DNA from: Cricetomys ansorgei
Lineage: Eukaryota > Chordata > Mammalia > Rodentia > Nesomyidae
Direction: 5' to 3'
NCBI GenBank assembly: GCA_026225945.1
Contig: JAMJFZ010003163.1
Location: 20,830,501 to 20,894,500 of the forward strand
DNA length: 64,000 nucleotides
Part shown: positions 45,180 through 56,159 of the stretch, piece by piece
Layout: every line of letters starts with the position of its first letter
Position numbering within the stretch: position 1 is the stretch's first letter
Notes under the pieces: generated by a model
What the model was told of the DNA's origin: nothing
The model's input: only the letters and a program-made list of their open reading frames with translations
The model's database searches: none
Translations under genes and position numbers: made by a program

Positions 45180-46190
45180 GTGCATATGTACAGAATGGCT
45201 CACCCTCTACTGCTCAATTCCTTCCTCATAGTAAATCACAAAGCTAAGGGAACATTCCCCAAGCTCCGTAGCTCTTACGAGTCTACAAGTAACCTTGTTC
45301 CACTAAGGAAACCTACACACCCACCTGCATTAAATTTAATTTGAGGAATTAGCAAACATTCCACGGCTCTCCTGGCAACCACGAACTAGGCACGGCTTCC
45401 TTTTGTGGTAGTTTTGTCAACATTTATCTTGTTCACTCCTTAGCTCCACAGGTGATGAGATGCAAACAGCAAGACCCAGAGTCCCAGCTAGAAAGACATT
45501 CCCCATCGTGTGCAGGATTCATGCTTGGTTTTCCAGATCTTCCAGACATTAAACAAACACCATGCCATATACTGTATCCTAGTGGATTCATTGTCAGCTG
45601 CTGAAGCGCTGGCCAGCGTGGGAACTTTGACTTGGCTGTAACACCCCTTTGATGATCCCTTCCAGCTCTCCTGTTTGCTCACACTCTGCTTATTCCTCAC
45701 AGTTTAGAGTTTCCTTAATATTTGGTTTCATAATATTTAGTGTTCTTGACCAGCTATCTCCTTTTCTCCTTCTGGAGCATTCTAGTTACAGCTTCTTATA
45801 ATTTGTTCTTTACTTTTGGGAAACTGGTCTTTCTCACCTTCAGTTCCGGAAGGCATGTGACCCAAGGCTGGACAACGGGCAAATTCCACAGTAAGAGCAA
45901 GAATCATTAAATGCGGAGTGGATAGTGATACAAAGTTGGACCAAGGAGAATGCATCGGGGACTTTGAGTTTAAAATCATTATGAACGTGGTGCTCTTGCA
46001 TTGAGTTTGCTGAAGCGACAGAGCGCAACTCTGGGCTAGCTTGCCTTATCCGGTGTCACCTGAGGAGTAGCTAACCCAGAATGAGGCCAGAGTTCAGAGA
46101 TGCAGGAAAGGTGATCGGCTTTGACCACACCATCTGTGCACCATGGAAAACAAATCAGCACAGCAAACCTTGATATCGCCCGAAGTCACA
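45180..46190. other. Unrecognised single-copy DNA
   Basis: No repeat family or coding evidence was found. Confidence 0.35.
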
Positions 46191-46194
46191 CCAT

Positions 46195-47062
46195 TTGCAG
46201 GTGATCTTGATCTTGGTGTCAGCATGTTTCATGTATGTTCCAAGTAAGTACACATGCACAGTTTTAAGTAGAATTAAGTACACTGTTTTTATTACAAACA
46301 CTTTCTTTGTTTCCTATAATTTAATTTTGTTAACATCCCTGTTTGCCTCTCTTTCTCTCCCCACTTCTTACTTCTCTATCCCACATGGCAGCAGCAAAGA
46401 TCAAGGGTTGAGTGTTTCTGTTTCTATGCATTTCTTCATGGTCAAACAATGCATACAGCCAGCCACATACTTAGAATTCCATTGTCATTGTGACTGTTAT
46501 AGAAATGTCATCACACTGCACACCTGCCCCTGTGTGCAGCTTTTCTCACAACATTGGAGCAGTGTACATCATCGCAGCAATCTTCTGAAGCTAACTGATA
46601 AAAATTTAATTCATTACTTTTACTGGTTGCAAAAACTTACAGGCTGTGAATCCACCAGGTCTCATCGGACCATCCCCCCATTGTTTGGTATTCCGTTGGC
46701 TTTGTTTCTTTGGTTTATTCTTTTCTATTTTGCTCAAAACAAACCATACTGGAATAAAGGTATTATTGGATGCTGTTGCATATATTTTTTTTAAATCAGC
46801 CAGCTTCCCAAGAATTGAGTTTGGGGATCAAAACATCCATGTTTCACTTCAAATGAGTGTTACCAGTTTGCTTTCCAAAGGCTGAAACGACTTCAGCAGT
46901 GTGTGAGAGCCTCCTTCCCTCTCCCCTGGCATGCTACCAGTGCTGAGTGCTAATGTACTCACCAGTGTGCATTTGGTACTGAGTTGGAAACATTTCTGAG
47001 GAGCATTAGTGTTAAGCGTCTTTTCATATGCTTCTTGTCCACTCAGAGTCCTTTCCTCTAAA
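46195..47062 (+). mobile_element. Ancient L1M 3' UTR
   Basis: TGATCTTGATCTTGG...GTACACTGTTTTTATTAC and CTCTTTCTCTCCCCAC are compatible with L1M. The 46750-47040 part is clearer: AAACCATACTGGAATAAAGG, TTACCAGTTTGCTTTCCAAAGG, CTTCAGCAGTGTGTGAGAGCCTCC and TTAGTGTTAAGCGTCTTTTCATATGC match 'ccaaattgccctccaaagagg...accagcagtgtatgagagtgcc...gagcatcttttcatatg'. The 199-codon frame at 46195-46794 lies in this untranslated relic and is not a gene. Confidence 0.7.
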
Positions 47063-47309
47063 CAGGTGTAGTCGTACCCTTCCCTATGGCACTGTTGTAT
47101 TTTTATTATTCATTTGATCATGGACAATATACAATCAAAAATCGCATGAGAAATTTCATTTTAGGAAAATCTGCAATATCCATGCACATGTGTGATAAGT
47201 GGCTGCTATCTTAATAAATTAGCTAGAGTCTGTGATTGCAAACTTTCCCCCTTAGACAATAGAACATGGCATTGAGAAAAGAGAAAAGCTTGTCAGTTTG
47301 CTAGGAATT

Positions 47310-47690
47310 GTGATGGTTGATGTGCACTGTCAGTTTGACCAGACTTAGAATCACCATGGAATTAACACATATAGGATGTCTATGACCTTGTTTCCGGAAA
47401 TGTTTTCCTGAACAGAAAAGAAGACCCACCCCGGTGTCGCTGGTATCATCCCATGCACTAGGGTTTCAGAGTAAATTAAAAGAAAGGGAGCAGAACACCA
47501 GAATTCATCCATCTCTGTTTCCTGCCTGGGGATGCAGCACGGCCGGTTGACTGCTCCAAGCACCTGCTGTCACGCCTTCTCCGGCATGGTGGACTGTCCC
47601 TTCAAACTCCGAGTCCGAATAAACCCTTGTTGCTTTAACTTCTTTCCTGTTGGGTATTTCGTAACAGCAATAAGAAAATTTATTAATTTA
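47310..47690 (+). mobile_element. MTD-like MaLR LTR
   Basis: ATTGTGATGGTTGATGTGCACTGTCAGTTTGACC..CTTAGAATCACCATGGAATTAACAC, AAGACCCACCCCGGTGTCGCTGG, TTCATCCATCTCTGTTTCCTGCC, CTTCTCCGGCATGGTGGACTGTCCCTTCAAACTCCGAGTCCGAATAAACCC and GGTATTTCGTAACAGCAATAAGAAAA follow the MT-class LTR from start to end. The polyadenylation signal is AATAAA near 47619. Confidence 0.87.
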
Positions 47691-48235
47691 GAAGTTTACA
47701 ACCACCACCACCCCATATACAGTAACCTCTGAAAGAATTAGCTCCCCTCAAAAAGAAAAGAGACGAAATGAAAAGAAAAATTGGAAAAAAAGCCACCAGA
47801 GAACATAAAGTGTTGCTCATTCCAAGCATAATAGAAAACGTGAGCTGAAACATAATGAGGGGAGAATAAACCTGTGTCTTTAAATACTGGTGAGTCAGAA
47901 AGCTGCTTGACTTCCACGTCAGGGGCAGGAGTGAGTCAGCCTAATGAAGGTTACCACCCTCTTTTTCTGAGCCTTTTAGTCTTGATGGGGGCATCTCATC
48001 ACAAGCACCTCGCAGAGGTCTGATCTTCCCCCCCTGGGAGATAAAGTGCCTTTGTGGTCTGAACAGCAGGTAAGAAGACCAGAGATACAGGGGAGCTGTG
48101 CTTTCCATGGCTGTGGGAGCCTGGCCCATTCCCTGCCTCAACAGCCAAGCCATGGTCATTGTCAGTCTGTCTTGAATTGTTCAGTTGCCATAACAACATG
48201 CTATTCTTAAATATAATGATCACCATACTGATCCA
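47691..48235. other. Unrecognised spacer
   Basis: A purine-rich AAAAAGAAAAGAGACGAAATGAAAAG run lies near 47749-47775. Otherwise single-copy DNA. Confidence 0.35.
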
Positions 48236-48520
48236 CACGCTAAAGGAACACTTCAGCCCTGTTTCTTGTATATATAATTGGCTGATGACACATAATCAGA
48301 GGGCATTTGATACAGCCGAAACTTAGAAAACAAGATGATTGCTACACATGGGTGTGTGTATATTCTTCCTTCTTCCATCCGTGGCAGACATCACCAATCA
48401 GTCACAGAAATCTTTGATTTTTTGAGCCTGCGTTTAACTTCTAATTTCCCTTCATTAATTGCCTCTTAAAGATGAACTCAAGCTTGATAATTGAGAAGAA
48501 TGCAATATAATGTCTGTAAG
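48236..48520. other. Candidate conserved non-coding element
   Basis: Repeat-free, with TATATATAATTGGCTGATGACACATAATCAG and TTCATTAATTGCCTCTTAAAG. It has the composition of constrained non-coding DNA, but this is untested. Confidence 0.25.
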
Positions 48521-49695
48521 CAACTTTATCTAGAGATGAAAAAAGACAGAGGGAAAAAAATCCCAGAGGAAGAGGTAGGTTGTCTAATACAGAAGAGGTC
48601 AGCAGCAGAGTTCAGGAGAGCTCGGCAGGGAGAGTCTTGAAAGGTAAAGACGTTCAACTGACGGAGTGCAGCAGTACTGAATTAACTGAGGTACCACGTT
48701 GACTGAGATGCTGTGCCTTCTGCCTTCTGCATCGTTGTCTCGGAACAGAATCCAGACCTCCTGACTGTGCTACAGCAGCGTTCGCTTGGCCATTATGATA
48801 TGATGCTATGATATTATGATGCCCATTATGGACATCAGCACTGGTATACAAGATAGAGACCCGAGATCATAGCTCCAGCTGTGGCTGGGGTCTGAATGAT
48901 GCTAAGTAGGCCCTGAGAAGCTCCTGATGAAAGCCACACCCCTATTCTCCTTCCCTGTGTTCTCATCAGCCACCTCCACAAAAGAATCACTGAAGAGCAG
49001 GAACAGTGATCATTGTAAGGGCAGCCGCCTCGTCTTATTAGATGGTGGATGTTCTCTGTCATGTGATTAGAATGATTGCGGACCCATTTTCTGTACCCTG
49101 TGAAAGCTGGCCACATCCACACGCTGGGGTTGGAGCAGAACGTGCAGGGAATGCTCAAGTCACTGTGATCCGATTTGCGATTTTTCAACTTTCCATGGTA
49201 TGGAAGCAATACACGGCCAATAGAAACCAGATGTCAAATTTTTGAATTTACATCTTTTCAGGGCATTCAAGACAGTGGGCCGTGGCAGTGAGCCAAGGCT
49301 CCCAGGCAGCTGTGATATCACAGAGGGTACAAAAGATGCAACATGTAGCGTGCTGTGTAGCTCAGCTGTGATCTTCAGCAGGGAGGAGTGTTCCGTCACA
49401 TTCTTGACTGCCAAAATACTAGCAGCTTAGTATGTCTGTTTCCTCCACCAAGCACAGGCTAGTTCTCCCCTGGTATACTGCACCCCCCAGCATCACCATG
49501 GCTGACCTAGATGGTGGTGGAGATGTGAGATAACCTTGTCTCCGACGAGGACACTAAAGTCATCTAACATGCATGATGTTTCTTCCTGCTCCATCCGCTT
49601 TAATTAGCATCTGTCATATGTTCTGGTCTATAAGAGAGAAAGACTTGAGGATGCAAATTCTCTCCAGTAGAGCTTCATGCAACACACCATGGACC
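48521..49695. other. Unrecognised single-copy DNA
   Basis: A run of TATGATA/ATTATGAT units occurs at 48793-48830. Frames up to 124 codons (48835-49209, minus) overlap others and show no domain. Confidence 0.4.
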
Positions 49696-49699
49696 GGTG

Positions 49700-49908
49700 G
49701 CCAGGTAGACCAGATGCAAGTTCATGTCCTGGCTCAGCCGCTTAATTATGCCACCTTGAACAAATTAATGAAGACCTCTGAGTTAAAGTTCATTCAGCTA
49801 TGGAATAAGCTCCGGACAATCATGATAAACTATTTAACTTCCTCAAACAAACTATTTAACTTCCTCGACACATGGCAAGCTCTTACTAAATGCTTGTTAT
49901 TAAATGTT
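49700..49908 (+). mobile_element. MIR SINE with internal 22-bp duplication
   Basis: GCAAGTTCATGTCCTGGCTCAGCCGCTTAATTATGCCACCTTGAACAAATTAATG..CTCTGAG follows MIR ('caaatcccggctctgccacttactagctgtgtgaccttgggcaagtta'), and CACATGGCAAGCTCTTACTAAATGCTTGTTATTA is its 3' end. The 18-mer AAACTATTTAACTTCCTC occurs at 49827-49844 and again at 49849-49866. Confidence 0.75.
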
Positions 49909-50089
49909 ACACTACTTAAAACCACAAGTAATAGGGATAATGTTGCTCAGGACTCTGTTTACAGATGTTGACGTATCTTCCTTGGCCTCAGTAATGACCC
50001 TCACTACATTTTCAACCCTGTCTTCTCATGTTTCCCTGATGCAGAAGCTTTAAATCTATTTCAGTTCCCAGGGAGAGGGTGGGGGTGAG

Positions 50090-50635
50090 TGGGGGGATTG
50101 CCCTCCATCCATCTACCTGAGATTTTGCCCTTCAAGCCACATTAAACACCTCCTCCAGGAAGTCCACTCTCCTCACTTAGAATCATCTATCCTGGACTTC
50201 CTTTCACATGTACCCTGACATGCTTCCCAGTCACCACATGTATATGACATGCTTACATCATGTTCGGCTTTTTCTTCTTGCTGCGTGAGACTGAATTTGA
50301 GTCCTGTGTCTCTCAGTTCCTCTCATCTTCCCTGCTTTCCCTGTAACTGTGCAGATCCAGACCCCTTTCCCTCACCGAGGTCAGGACCCTTCACTGCCCT
50401 GCAGAGCCACCTTCCTCTATTAGACCTTTCCAGTAGCATCCCACCTCTTACCAGTTGCCTATCCATCTAGCTCCTTCATTGTTTATCCATTTTTTCTATG
50501 TTCCTCACCTATTGGTAGGTAAAATCCCATTTCATCGAGAAGCTATCTTAATTCAATGCTGTACCTACAGGCCATAGAACATTACTCCGTAAATCAGTGC
50601 TAAATAAATGTTTGCTGGGTGAATAAATAATGTTT
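50090..50635 (+). mobile_element. L2 LINE 3' end
   Basis: TTAAACACCTCCTCCAGGAAGTCCACTCTCCTCACTTAGAATCATC..CTGGACTTCC resembles the L2 ORF2 end ('cacctcctccaggaagccttccctg'), and CAGTGCTAAATAAATGTTTGCTGGGTGAATAAATAA is the characteristic L2 3' end with its (TGAA)-like terminus. The middle is eroded. Confidence 0.75.
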
Positions 50636-51624
50636 CCCCTTTCCTCTGATAATATCAGAAGTTTCAGGACAATACCTCTGCAGCAGACGTTCCTTTATAG
50701 TCAGTTTATTGCACCTCAGACAGCGATTACACCAAGGTTGGACACAGCCGCTAGTAATTTGATGGGTATTAATGTTAGAGTGTGTGTCCTTGTGAAGACA
50801 CTGGACTGGAAGCTGCTTTGGGGTAAGAAGTGCCTCCATTTCAGTGTGGTGCTTCCTGTGGTTCCATACGAGCAGCCCAAGATGCACACACATGACAAGA
50901 GCTTAGCCGTGGGGGATGGAATTCAGCAGAATTGCACGGCTTGCTGCAGCAGTGTTCAAACGTGAACAAGAAGAAACAATAAAACTGCAAACCCACATCA
51001 GCCCATTCCTCTGTCGCATTGGCTCAGATCTTAGACAAGCACCCTGTATATAGTTAGGCTTTTGTTCTTTTTACATCAGAGGATAAGAAAGGAGCTTTTA
51101 CTCGCTGAGTGGCCGGGGATGCAAGAAGGAAGCCACTGTCCGAAATGGAAGATGCTTCGAGTCTCCATTTTATCATGAGAATTCCCATTAAATGACCAGT
51201 CAGTGAGTCTTTTTACCTGCCCAATACGCTTCTGTCTGGGAGGCTGGGCTGATCATCAAAGGTGCACTGCGACTCTTGTCTAGGAATTGCTGTGACTCTT
51301 CTGTAGTTAGGAATTCTCTCCTCATTGGTCCACATACTTAAGAGGACAATGGTAACCACCATTTATTGAGTGCATGTGGCATAGTCACTACCAATAAGAC
51401 ATGAAGTGGGTCATTTGCACTACGCTATGTGGCCCCCAAACTCTAGGGCCCTTGAGGGATTCATATGTGTGTTGTCTAAAAGGCTACAGCAGAGGCTGCT
51501 GCAATCTGTACATGGCTCACAGTTTGCTGGATAATGTATTACCGTGTCAGTTTCTGGCAGTGACGATGCATTATTGCACCCAAGATATCATTGCTAGGGA
51601 AAGCCAGGTGAAACCTAGTTCTGA
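50636..51624. other. Unrecognised single-copy DNA
   Basis: No repeat or exon was recognised. A plus-strand frame of 111 codons (50630-50965) overlaps opposite frames and has no signature. Confidence 0.35.
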
Positions 51625-51758
51625 TAAGCACTTTTGGAGGGGGAGGTATGTTGAGCTAAAGTCTTGCTATATAGCCCAGGCTGACCTTGAACTCCTGATC
51701 CTCCTTCCTCAGCTTCCCCAGTGCTAGGATGACAGTTCTACATCATACTCGGCCAGCG
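51625..51758 (-). mobile_element. B1-like (proto-B1) SINE
   Basis: AAAGTCTTGCTATATAGCCCAGGCTGACCTTGAACTCCTGATCCTCCTTCCTCAGCTTCCCCAGTGCTAGGATGACAG..CATACTCGGCCAGC is an inverted 7SL monomer. The 'tcctgatcctcc..cctcagc' text indicates an old PB1/B1F type. Confidence 0.85.
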
Positions 51759-52385
51759 AATTTCTAATGAGTCTTAAACTATGTCACAATAAAGTTGTTT
51801 CTTGTTGGTTTGATGAATCTTAAAAAGAAGCGAGATTGAGTAGCTTGCCTGGATCCAAGCCTTAATTATGCAGACATCAACTTGAAGCCTTGCTCACCTG
51901 CCCATCTGACCACATCGCACTGTGTCCCCGCCTTTCACTGTTCCTCCTACTCAAACAACATGAGCACCTTAGTTCCAGGTTGTTCTCTCCTTGACTACCA
52001 GGAAGCTCAGTCCCAGTGATATCAAACCTCAGCACCTATTGGCTGTTATTGGAATATCTGTTCCATTTTTCTTGGGGTCACTTTTCCCTTCACCTCTACA
52101 GACCTTGAACTTTCCTGGGTTTGTTCTCTCTTTTGTCTGAAATTAGTTTTTTGAATCTTTTCATAAATCACTTAAGTTCTTTCAAAAAGGAAAGGATTCC
52201 AGGTTACAAGGGAAGTTAAGACTCGTCTCTGCCCTTTCACTGTTGCTTTAAAGGCACGGGGCTTGCTTACACTCCAGTTCCTGAACCAAGAGATGATCCC
52301 TTGTTCTCAGTTGCAGTGGCAGTCCAGGGACAAAGCAATGGTTCTCAGGTTACAGAGGTGACAGGCTTCTCCTGTCTTCATTTCA
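51759..52385. other. Unrecognised spacer
   Basis: Single-copy DNA. Nothing was recognised. Confidence 0.35.
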
Positions 52386-52950
52386 TTTTGTGAAAATTAA
52401 ATACTTGGCAGGCTCTTCCTTGAGCTAATTAGCATCCCTTCTTAACATTTTAAGTAACTGCTCATTTAGAGCAGTGAATGATTGCTCTGAGCTTAGCGTG
52501 CAGGAAGAGCTTCTGCTGGGACTAATCTACTTACTCGGCTGTTTGTTTGAAGCAGGGATAAACAGAATTTTTTTTTTTTCCTTTTCAACATGCAAGGCAT
52601 AAGTGAGAACAGGGCGATTAATGAAACTGCTTCTCACCAATGAAGTTTTGACTTTAGATACAAGCTTATTCCTTTTAAACCCATAGGAAACAAAGAAAAA
52701 CAACCCTACTCCCATTCTGGAGGCCATTTAAATCTGTTACATCGCGGAGTATTCTTGGTCCTTAAAATGGTCTAGGTAATTTTTCATTGGCTCTCTTGGG
52801 AATGCCACTTTGTGCTGTTATTTATAATCTGCAGAAATTAATTATGCTGCTAATTAACAGCTTGCAAACACATTATTGCTCAAGGAGTTATTTATTCAGT
52901 TATGAAAGCACAACTTCAGGGTTCTGTGTGATTCTTCATGACAGCCCTTT
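52386..52950. other. Candidate conserved non-coding element (developmental enhancer-like)
   Basis: This repeat-free, AT-rich block includes GAGCTAATTAGCATCCC near 52420-52436. Two TAATTA cores lie 12 bp apart at 52839-52844 and 52851-52856 (AAATTAATTATGCTGCTAATTAACAGC). AAACACATTATTGC and a reverse CCAAT (CATTGG) near 52784 are also present. Such homeodomain-site clustering is typical of vertebrate developmental CNEs. Conservation is inferred, not measured. Confidence 0.42.
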
Positions 52951-53129
52951 TGTTGCTTGCTTTTGTTGCTGGGTCTTTATGCATCTTCGTCTCCTTGAGA
53001 TTCCGCACAGACGAGTGATGGTTATTCAGGATCTCAGAGGCCATGAAGTGCATCAGCTGCTCCCCTGGGGATAGGAGGAGAGTAAAGGTCTTAGTGTGTG
53101 CCCGGGAGTGGATTCCTGAGGCTAGAGAC

Positions 53130-53330
53130 GGAGCTCTGTGAACTGAGTTCCTGTCATCCCTGCCCTTGGGAGGTGGAGGCAAGGGGATCAGAGTTTAAGA
53201 TCATCCTGGGCAACATGAGATTCTATCTGAAAATAAAAGAAAGAGAGGAAGAGAGGTGGGAAGGAAGGAAGGGAGGGAGAGAGGAAAGGAGGGAGGGAGG
53301 GAGGGAGGGAAGGAAGGAAGGAAGATAAAT
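53130..53330 (+). mobile_element. B1/B4-type SINE with purine tail
   Basis: TGAGTTCCTGTCATCCCTGCCCTTGGGAGGTGGAGGCAAGGGGATCAGAGTTTAAGATCATCCTGGGCAACATGAGATTCTATCTGAAAATAAAAGAAAG is a diverged 7SL-like monomer. It is followed by (GGAA)/(GGGA) purine repeats at 53238-53325. Confidence 0.72.
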
Positions 53331-53650
53331 TCCTTATGTGTGCAGTAGGTCTTACAATAAGCCATGAAAGGCTTCAAATGCCCACTTTTGTATCTCTAAG
53401 ACTTTTAGGAACACCCTGGAGCCAATGCTGTCATCAACAAAGAAGGCAGGACCAGAAATGCTCCTAGGCTCTGCCTTTCTATACCCAGGCTGAGGGCAGA
53501 CAGCAGCAGTAGAACAGTCTGCAGGTTTCTGAATCCTTCTCAACACAGCCAGCTAAGGCACTGAAAGCTGATCTCTCTAAGAGGAAATGGCTGACCAGGT
53601 GGGTGTTATGATATTTCCACCTCACACAAACAATTTCCTATTCCTAACCA
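53331..53650. other. Unrecognised spacer
   Basis: Single-copy DNA. Nothing was recognised. Confidence 0.35.
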
Positions 53651-53654
53651 GACA

Positions 53655-53905
53655 ATGCACCTGTAATTCCAGCTCTGGAGAGGCAGAGCAGGAAGACACT
53701 TAAGGCTTGTCCAGCAGGCACAGTTGAATGTGTAAGCTACAGGCTGATTGAGAGACCCACATCTTAAGAAAGAAAGAGAGAGAGACAGAGAGACAGAGAG
53801 AGAGAGAAAGGAAAAGAAAAAGAAGAAAAAGAGGTGACTGTGGAAGACACTTTATATGGCTGTATGACACCTCCCACCCAAGACACACACATAAATACCC
53901 ATGGA
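53655..53905 (+). mobile_element. B4 SINE interrupted by (GA)n
   Basis: GCACCTGTAATTCCAGCTCTGGAGAGGCAGAGCAGG, GATTGAGAGACCCACATCTTAAG and GTGACTGTGGAAGACACTTTATATGG..ACACCTCCCACCCAAGACACACACATAAATA follow B4, including its 'aggaagacacc' and terminal CA-rich parts. An AGAAAGAGAGAGAC repeat at 53767-53832 has expanded inside the element. Confidence 0.75.
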
Positions 53906-53964
53906 CTCCCTAAGCCAGCTGCACTTTGCTAATGGTAACAGTTCGGCTATGAGAGCAAACTGAA

Positions 53965-54335
53965 GAACTCAGGTGAGATTCTCAAGAGAAGCAAGTGTGA
54001 AGAAATCTTAGCTGAAGGAATACCTTCATAAGATTTATCTGTCAGCAAATCTGTCAAGCATTTTCTTGAATAATGATGGATGAGGGAGAGCCCAGCTCAT
54101 TGTGGGTGATGTCATCACTAGACAGGTAGTCCTTTGGTTATCTGAGAAAATGAACTGAGCAGGCCAAAGGGAGCAAGCTAGAAAATAGTAACCTCCATGG
54201 TCTCTGCCTAGGTTCCTGCCTTCAGGTTCCTGCCTTGAGCTACTACCTTGACTAAGGTGAAATGAACCCTTTCCTCCCTGTGTTGTTTTTGGTCCTGGTG
54301 TTTATCACGGCGATAGAAAGCAAGCTAGGGTAGAA
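53965..54335 (+). mobile_element. MaLR-like rodent LTR, diverged
   Basis: AGCATTTTCTTGAATAATGATGGATGAGGGAGAGCCCAGCTCATTGTGGGTGATGTCATCAC, CCATGGTCTCTGCC..GTTCCTGCCTTCAGGTTCCTGCCTTGAGC, AATGAACCCTTTCCTCCC and GGTCCTGGTGTTTATCACGGCGATAGAAAGCAAGCTAGG match the 13.9 kb family in order. Confidence 0.8.
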
Positions 54336-54604
54336 GGGAATACATGGGATCACTAATGCCGAGCAGTGTCACTCATTTACGGGTCAGAAGTCAAAAGGCC
54401 AATTCAACTTCAAGAGTAGGGTGCCTTGATTCTACAGATTGCTGGAAATCTGAGCAACTACCCGACAGCCATCTTGCCTACCACTCAGAGGTGACCAGTC
54501 AAGGAGCAACTGTATCCCATGTTCTTCTCTTAGGAACTAGCTATGGTCATTCCCAAAGTGAAGTCTTGAAAAGGCCCTGCAGGAAAGGCATTATTTTTCT
54601 AAAC

Positions 54605-54621
54605 TTTCAAAAAAAAAAAAA
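54605..54621. repeat. A-run
   Basis: A short poly-A stretch with no recognisable retroposon body upstream. Confidence 0.7.
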
Positions 54622-54999
54622 ACTTCATTTATTTTTCTCTACACAATTGTTCACTTTTATTAACCCAGACTCTCTCCAAGTTAGTTGACCCCAAGTACTC
54701 TTTTCATTCCCAGAGTGGCTGGAGCTAGTATTCGTGCATTCCTTTTCAGAAATGATTGTTCTAAATGAAGATTTCTGTAGATTAGAGTTACTTAAAACAG
54801 AGTCCAAATGGCAGGTATCTGATGTTCCGTGGAGAAAAAGTTCTCTGCATAAGTCAGGAAAAGCGATAAACAGTTTAAGACAGTATGCCTGACACAGCCC
54901 AGGCCTGAGCCAGGGAAGGAGGACGGGAGAGATCTGGGCAGTGTCATTTGTCTGGGCCTCTCCAGACCTTCCCCCAGTTCTCTGTTGATTCCTCTTGCC

Positions 55000-55350
55000 T
55001 AAAAAATGACAAACCAGAGGACTTCATTTGCATCTGAAATAAAAATCTGCAAGTAAAATGCCGTCAACCTGGGTCAGCACAGCCACCTAGACAATTATTA
55101 GAGATGAACTGCTGTGACGATCATGACTGACCAAAATGCCCCTCTTGAACACCGTCCAGCATCCAGCAGACAGGCTGTGATGTTCAGCAGCCTGGGCGGC
55201 CATGTTACAATTGAGTTACAGGAGGGAAAACAGCTCCGTGCTGACTTCATAATTATCGTGATCTACTGTTATGATCCATCGTGGAGCGAGCAGTCAGCAG
55301 AGCCACAATAAATCAGTTATTTACAGCGACAAATCATGAGGAACTATCAT
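55000..55350. other. Candidate conserved non-coding element
   Basis: This repeat-free block includes ACAATTATTAGAG at 55091, TTCATAATTATCGTG (TAATTA at 55250-55255) and AATAAATCAGTTATTTACAGCGACAAATCATG near 55307-55338. The mix of homeodomain- and PBX/HOX-like words resembles a vertebrate enhancer. Confidence 0.38.
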
Positions 55351-55609
55351 CGGGAATCATAACTCACACTAGCTTCAGTTCGTAATTACCCACATATGAC
55401 TGTTTAGGTATGTCACCAAAGTATCTCAGAAGGGAAAAATCGCAAGCTGCATCCTCTTGAAGACTCTCCAAACAAACTTTCAAGCCTTGCAAAGGTGGAA
55501 AAACCAGGTCTCTGTTTCTCCCCTTCGGTGTCTGACAGAAGTAGCCGAGCCTTAGGGTATGTCTGTAGAACGACATCCGATAACCATACAGCCCAGTAGC
55601 CTGACTCTG

Positions 55610-55995
55610 CTGCAGTTTGTATAGAAGTGTCCCACCAAAAGGCTGGGGCATTGAAGGCTTAGTCCCCTGCTCATGACACTGTAGAGAGAGGTGAATGAAT
55701 CATGAGGGATGAACCCACGATGCATTCCCAGCAGAATGGGCTACTAGTAGATGAGGAAGTAGGCGACTGGAGGCGAGTCTTTGAAGGGGAGCCCTCTCTC
55801 TCTCTATCCTGGCTGCTGTAAGATGAGTGTCTCTGCTTTCCCTTAACGCTCTGTCTCACCCGAGGCTCAGAAGCACAGAGTCAAGTAACCAGGGGATGGA
55901 AACTCTGAAACCGTAAGTTGAAAGAAATCCTTCTTCCTTTAAACTACTCCTCTTGGGTCTGTTGTCTCAGCGACGACGAAAGCTAACAGAAACCT
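55610..55995 (+). mobile_element. MaLR-type LTR
   Basis: AAGTGTCCCACCAAAAGGCTGGGGCATTGAAGGCTTAGTCCCC, AGAGGTGAATGAATCATGAGGG, GGAGGCGAGTCTTTGAAGGGGA, TCTCTATCCTGGCTGCTGTAAG, CGAGGCTCAGAAGCACAGAGTC, AACTCTGAAACCGTAAG and TTTAAACTACTCC..GTCTCAGCGACGACGAAAGCTAACA follow an ORR1/MLT-like MaLR from start to end. Confidence 0.75.
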
Positions 55996-56159
55996 ATGGA
56001 TGTGGGAACCAGCTTCTCCAGGACAAAGTAAGACTCAAGGAAATGAAATGCTTAAGGATTGTCCCACAGCTGATCTACCCCCAAGAAGATTCGAACCCTG
56101 ACCCCTGTGGGCAGAGACCAGACAGCCATGATACTTTGGACAGGATTAAGACTCTAGAT

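Noticed and set aside
46195..46794. 199-codon plus-strand frame, the longest in the window
   Set aside because: It lies in L1M 3'-UTR-like DNA, continues past no splice-like boundaries and matches no family.
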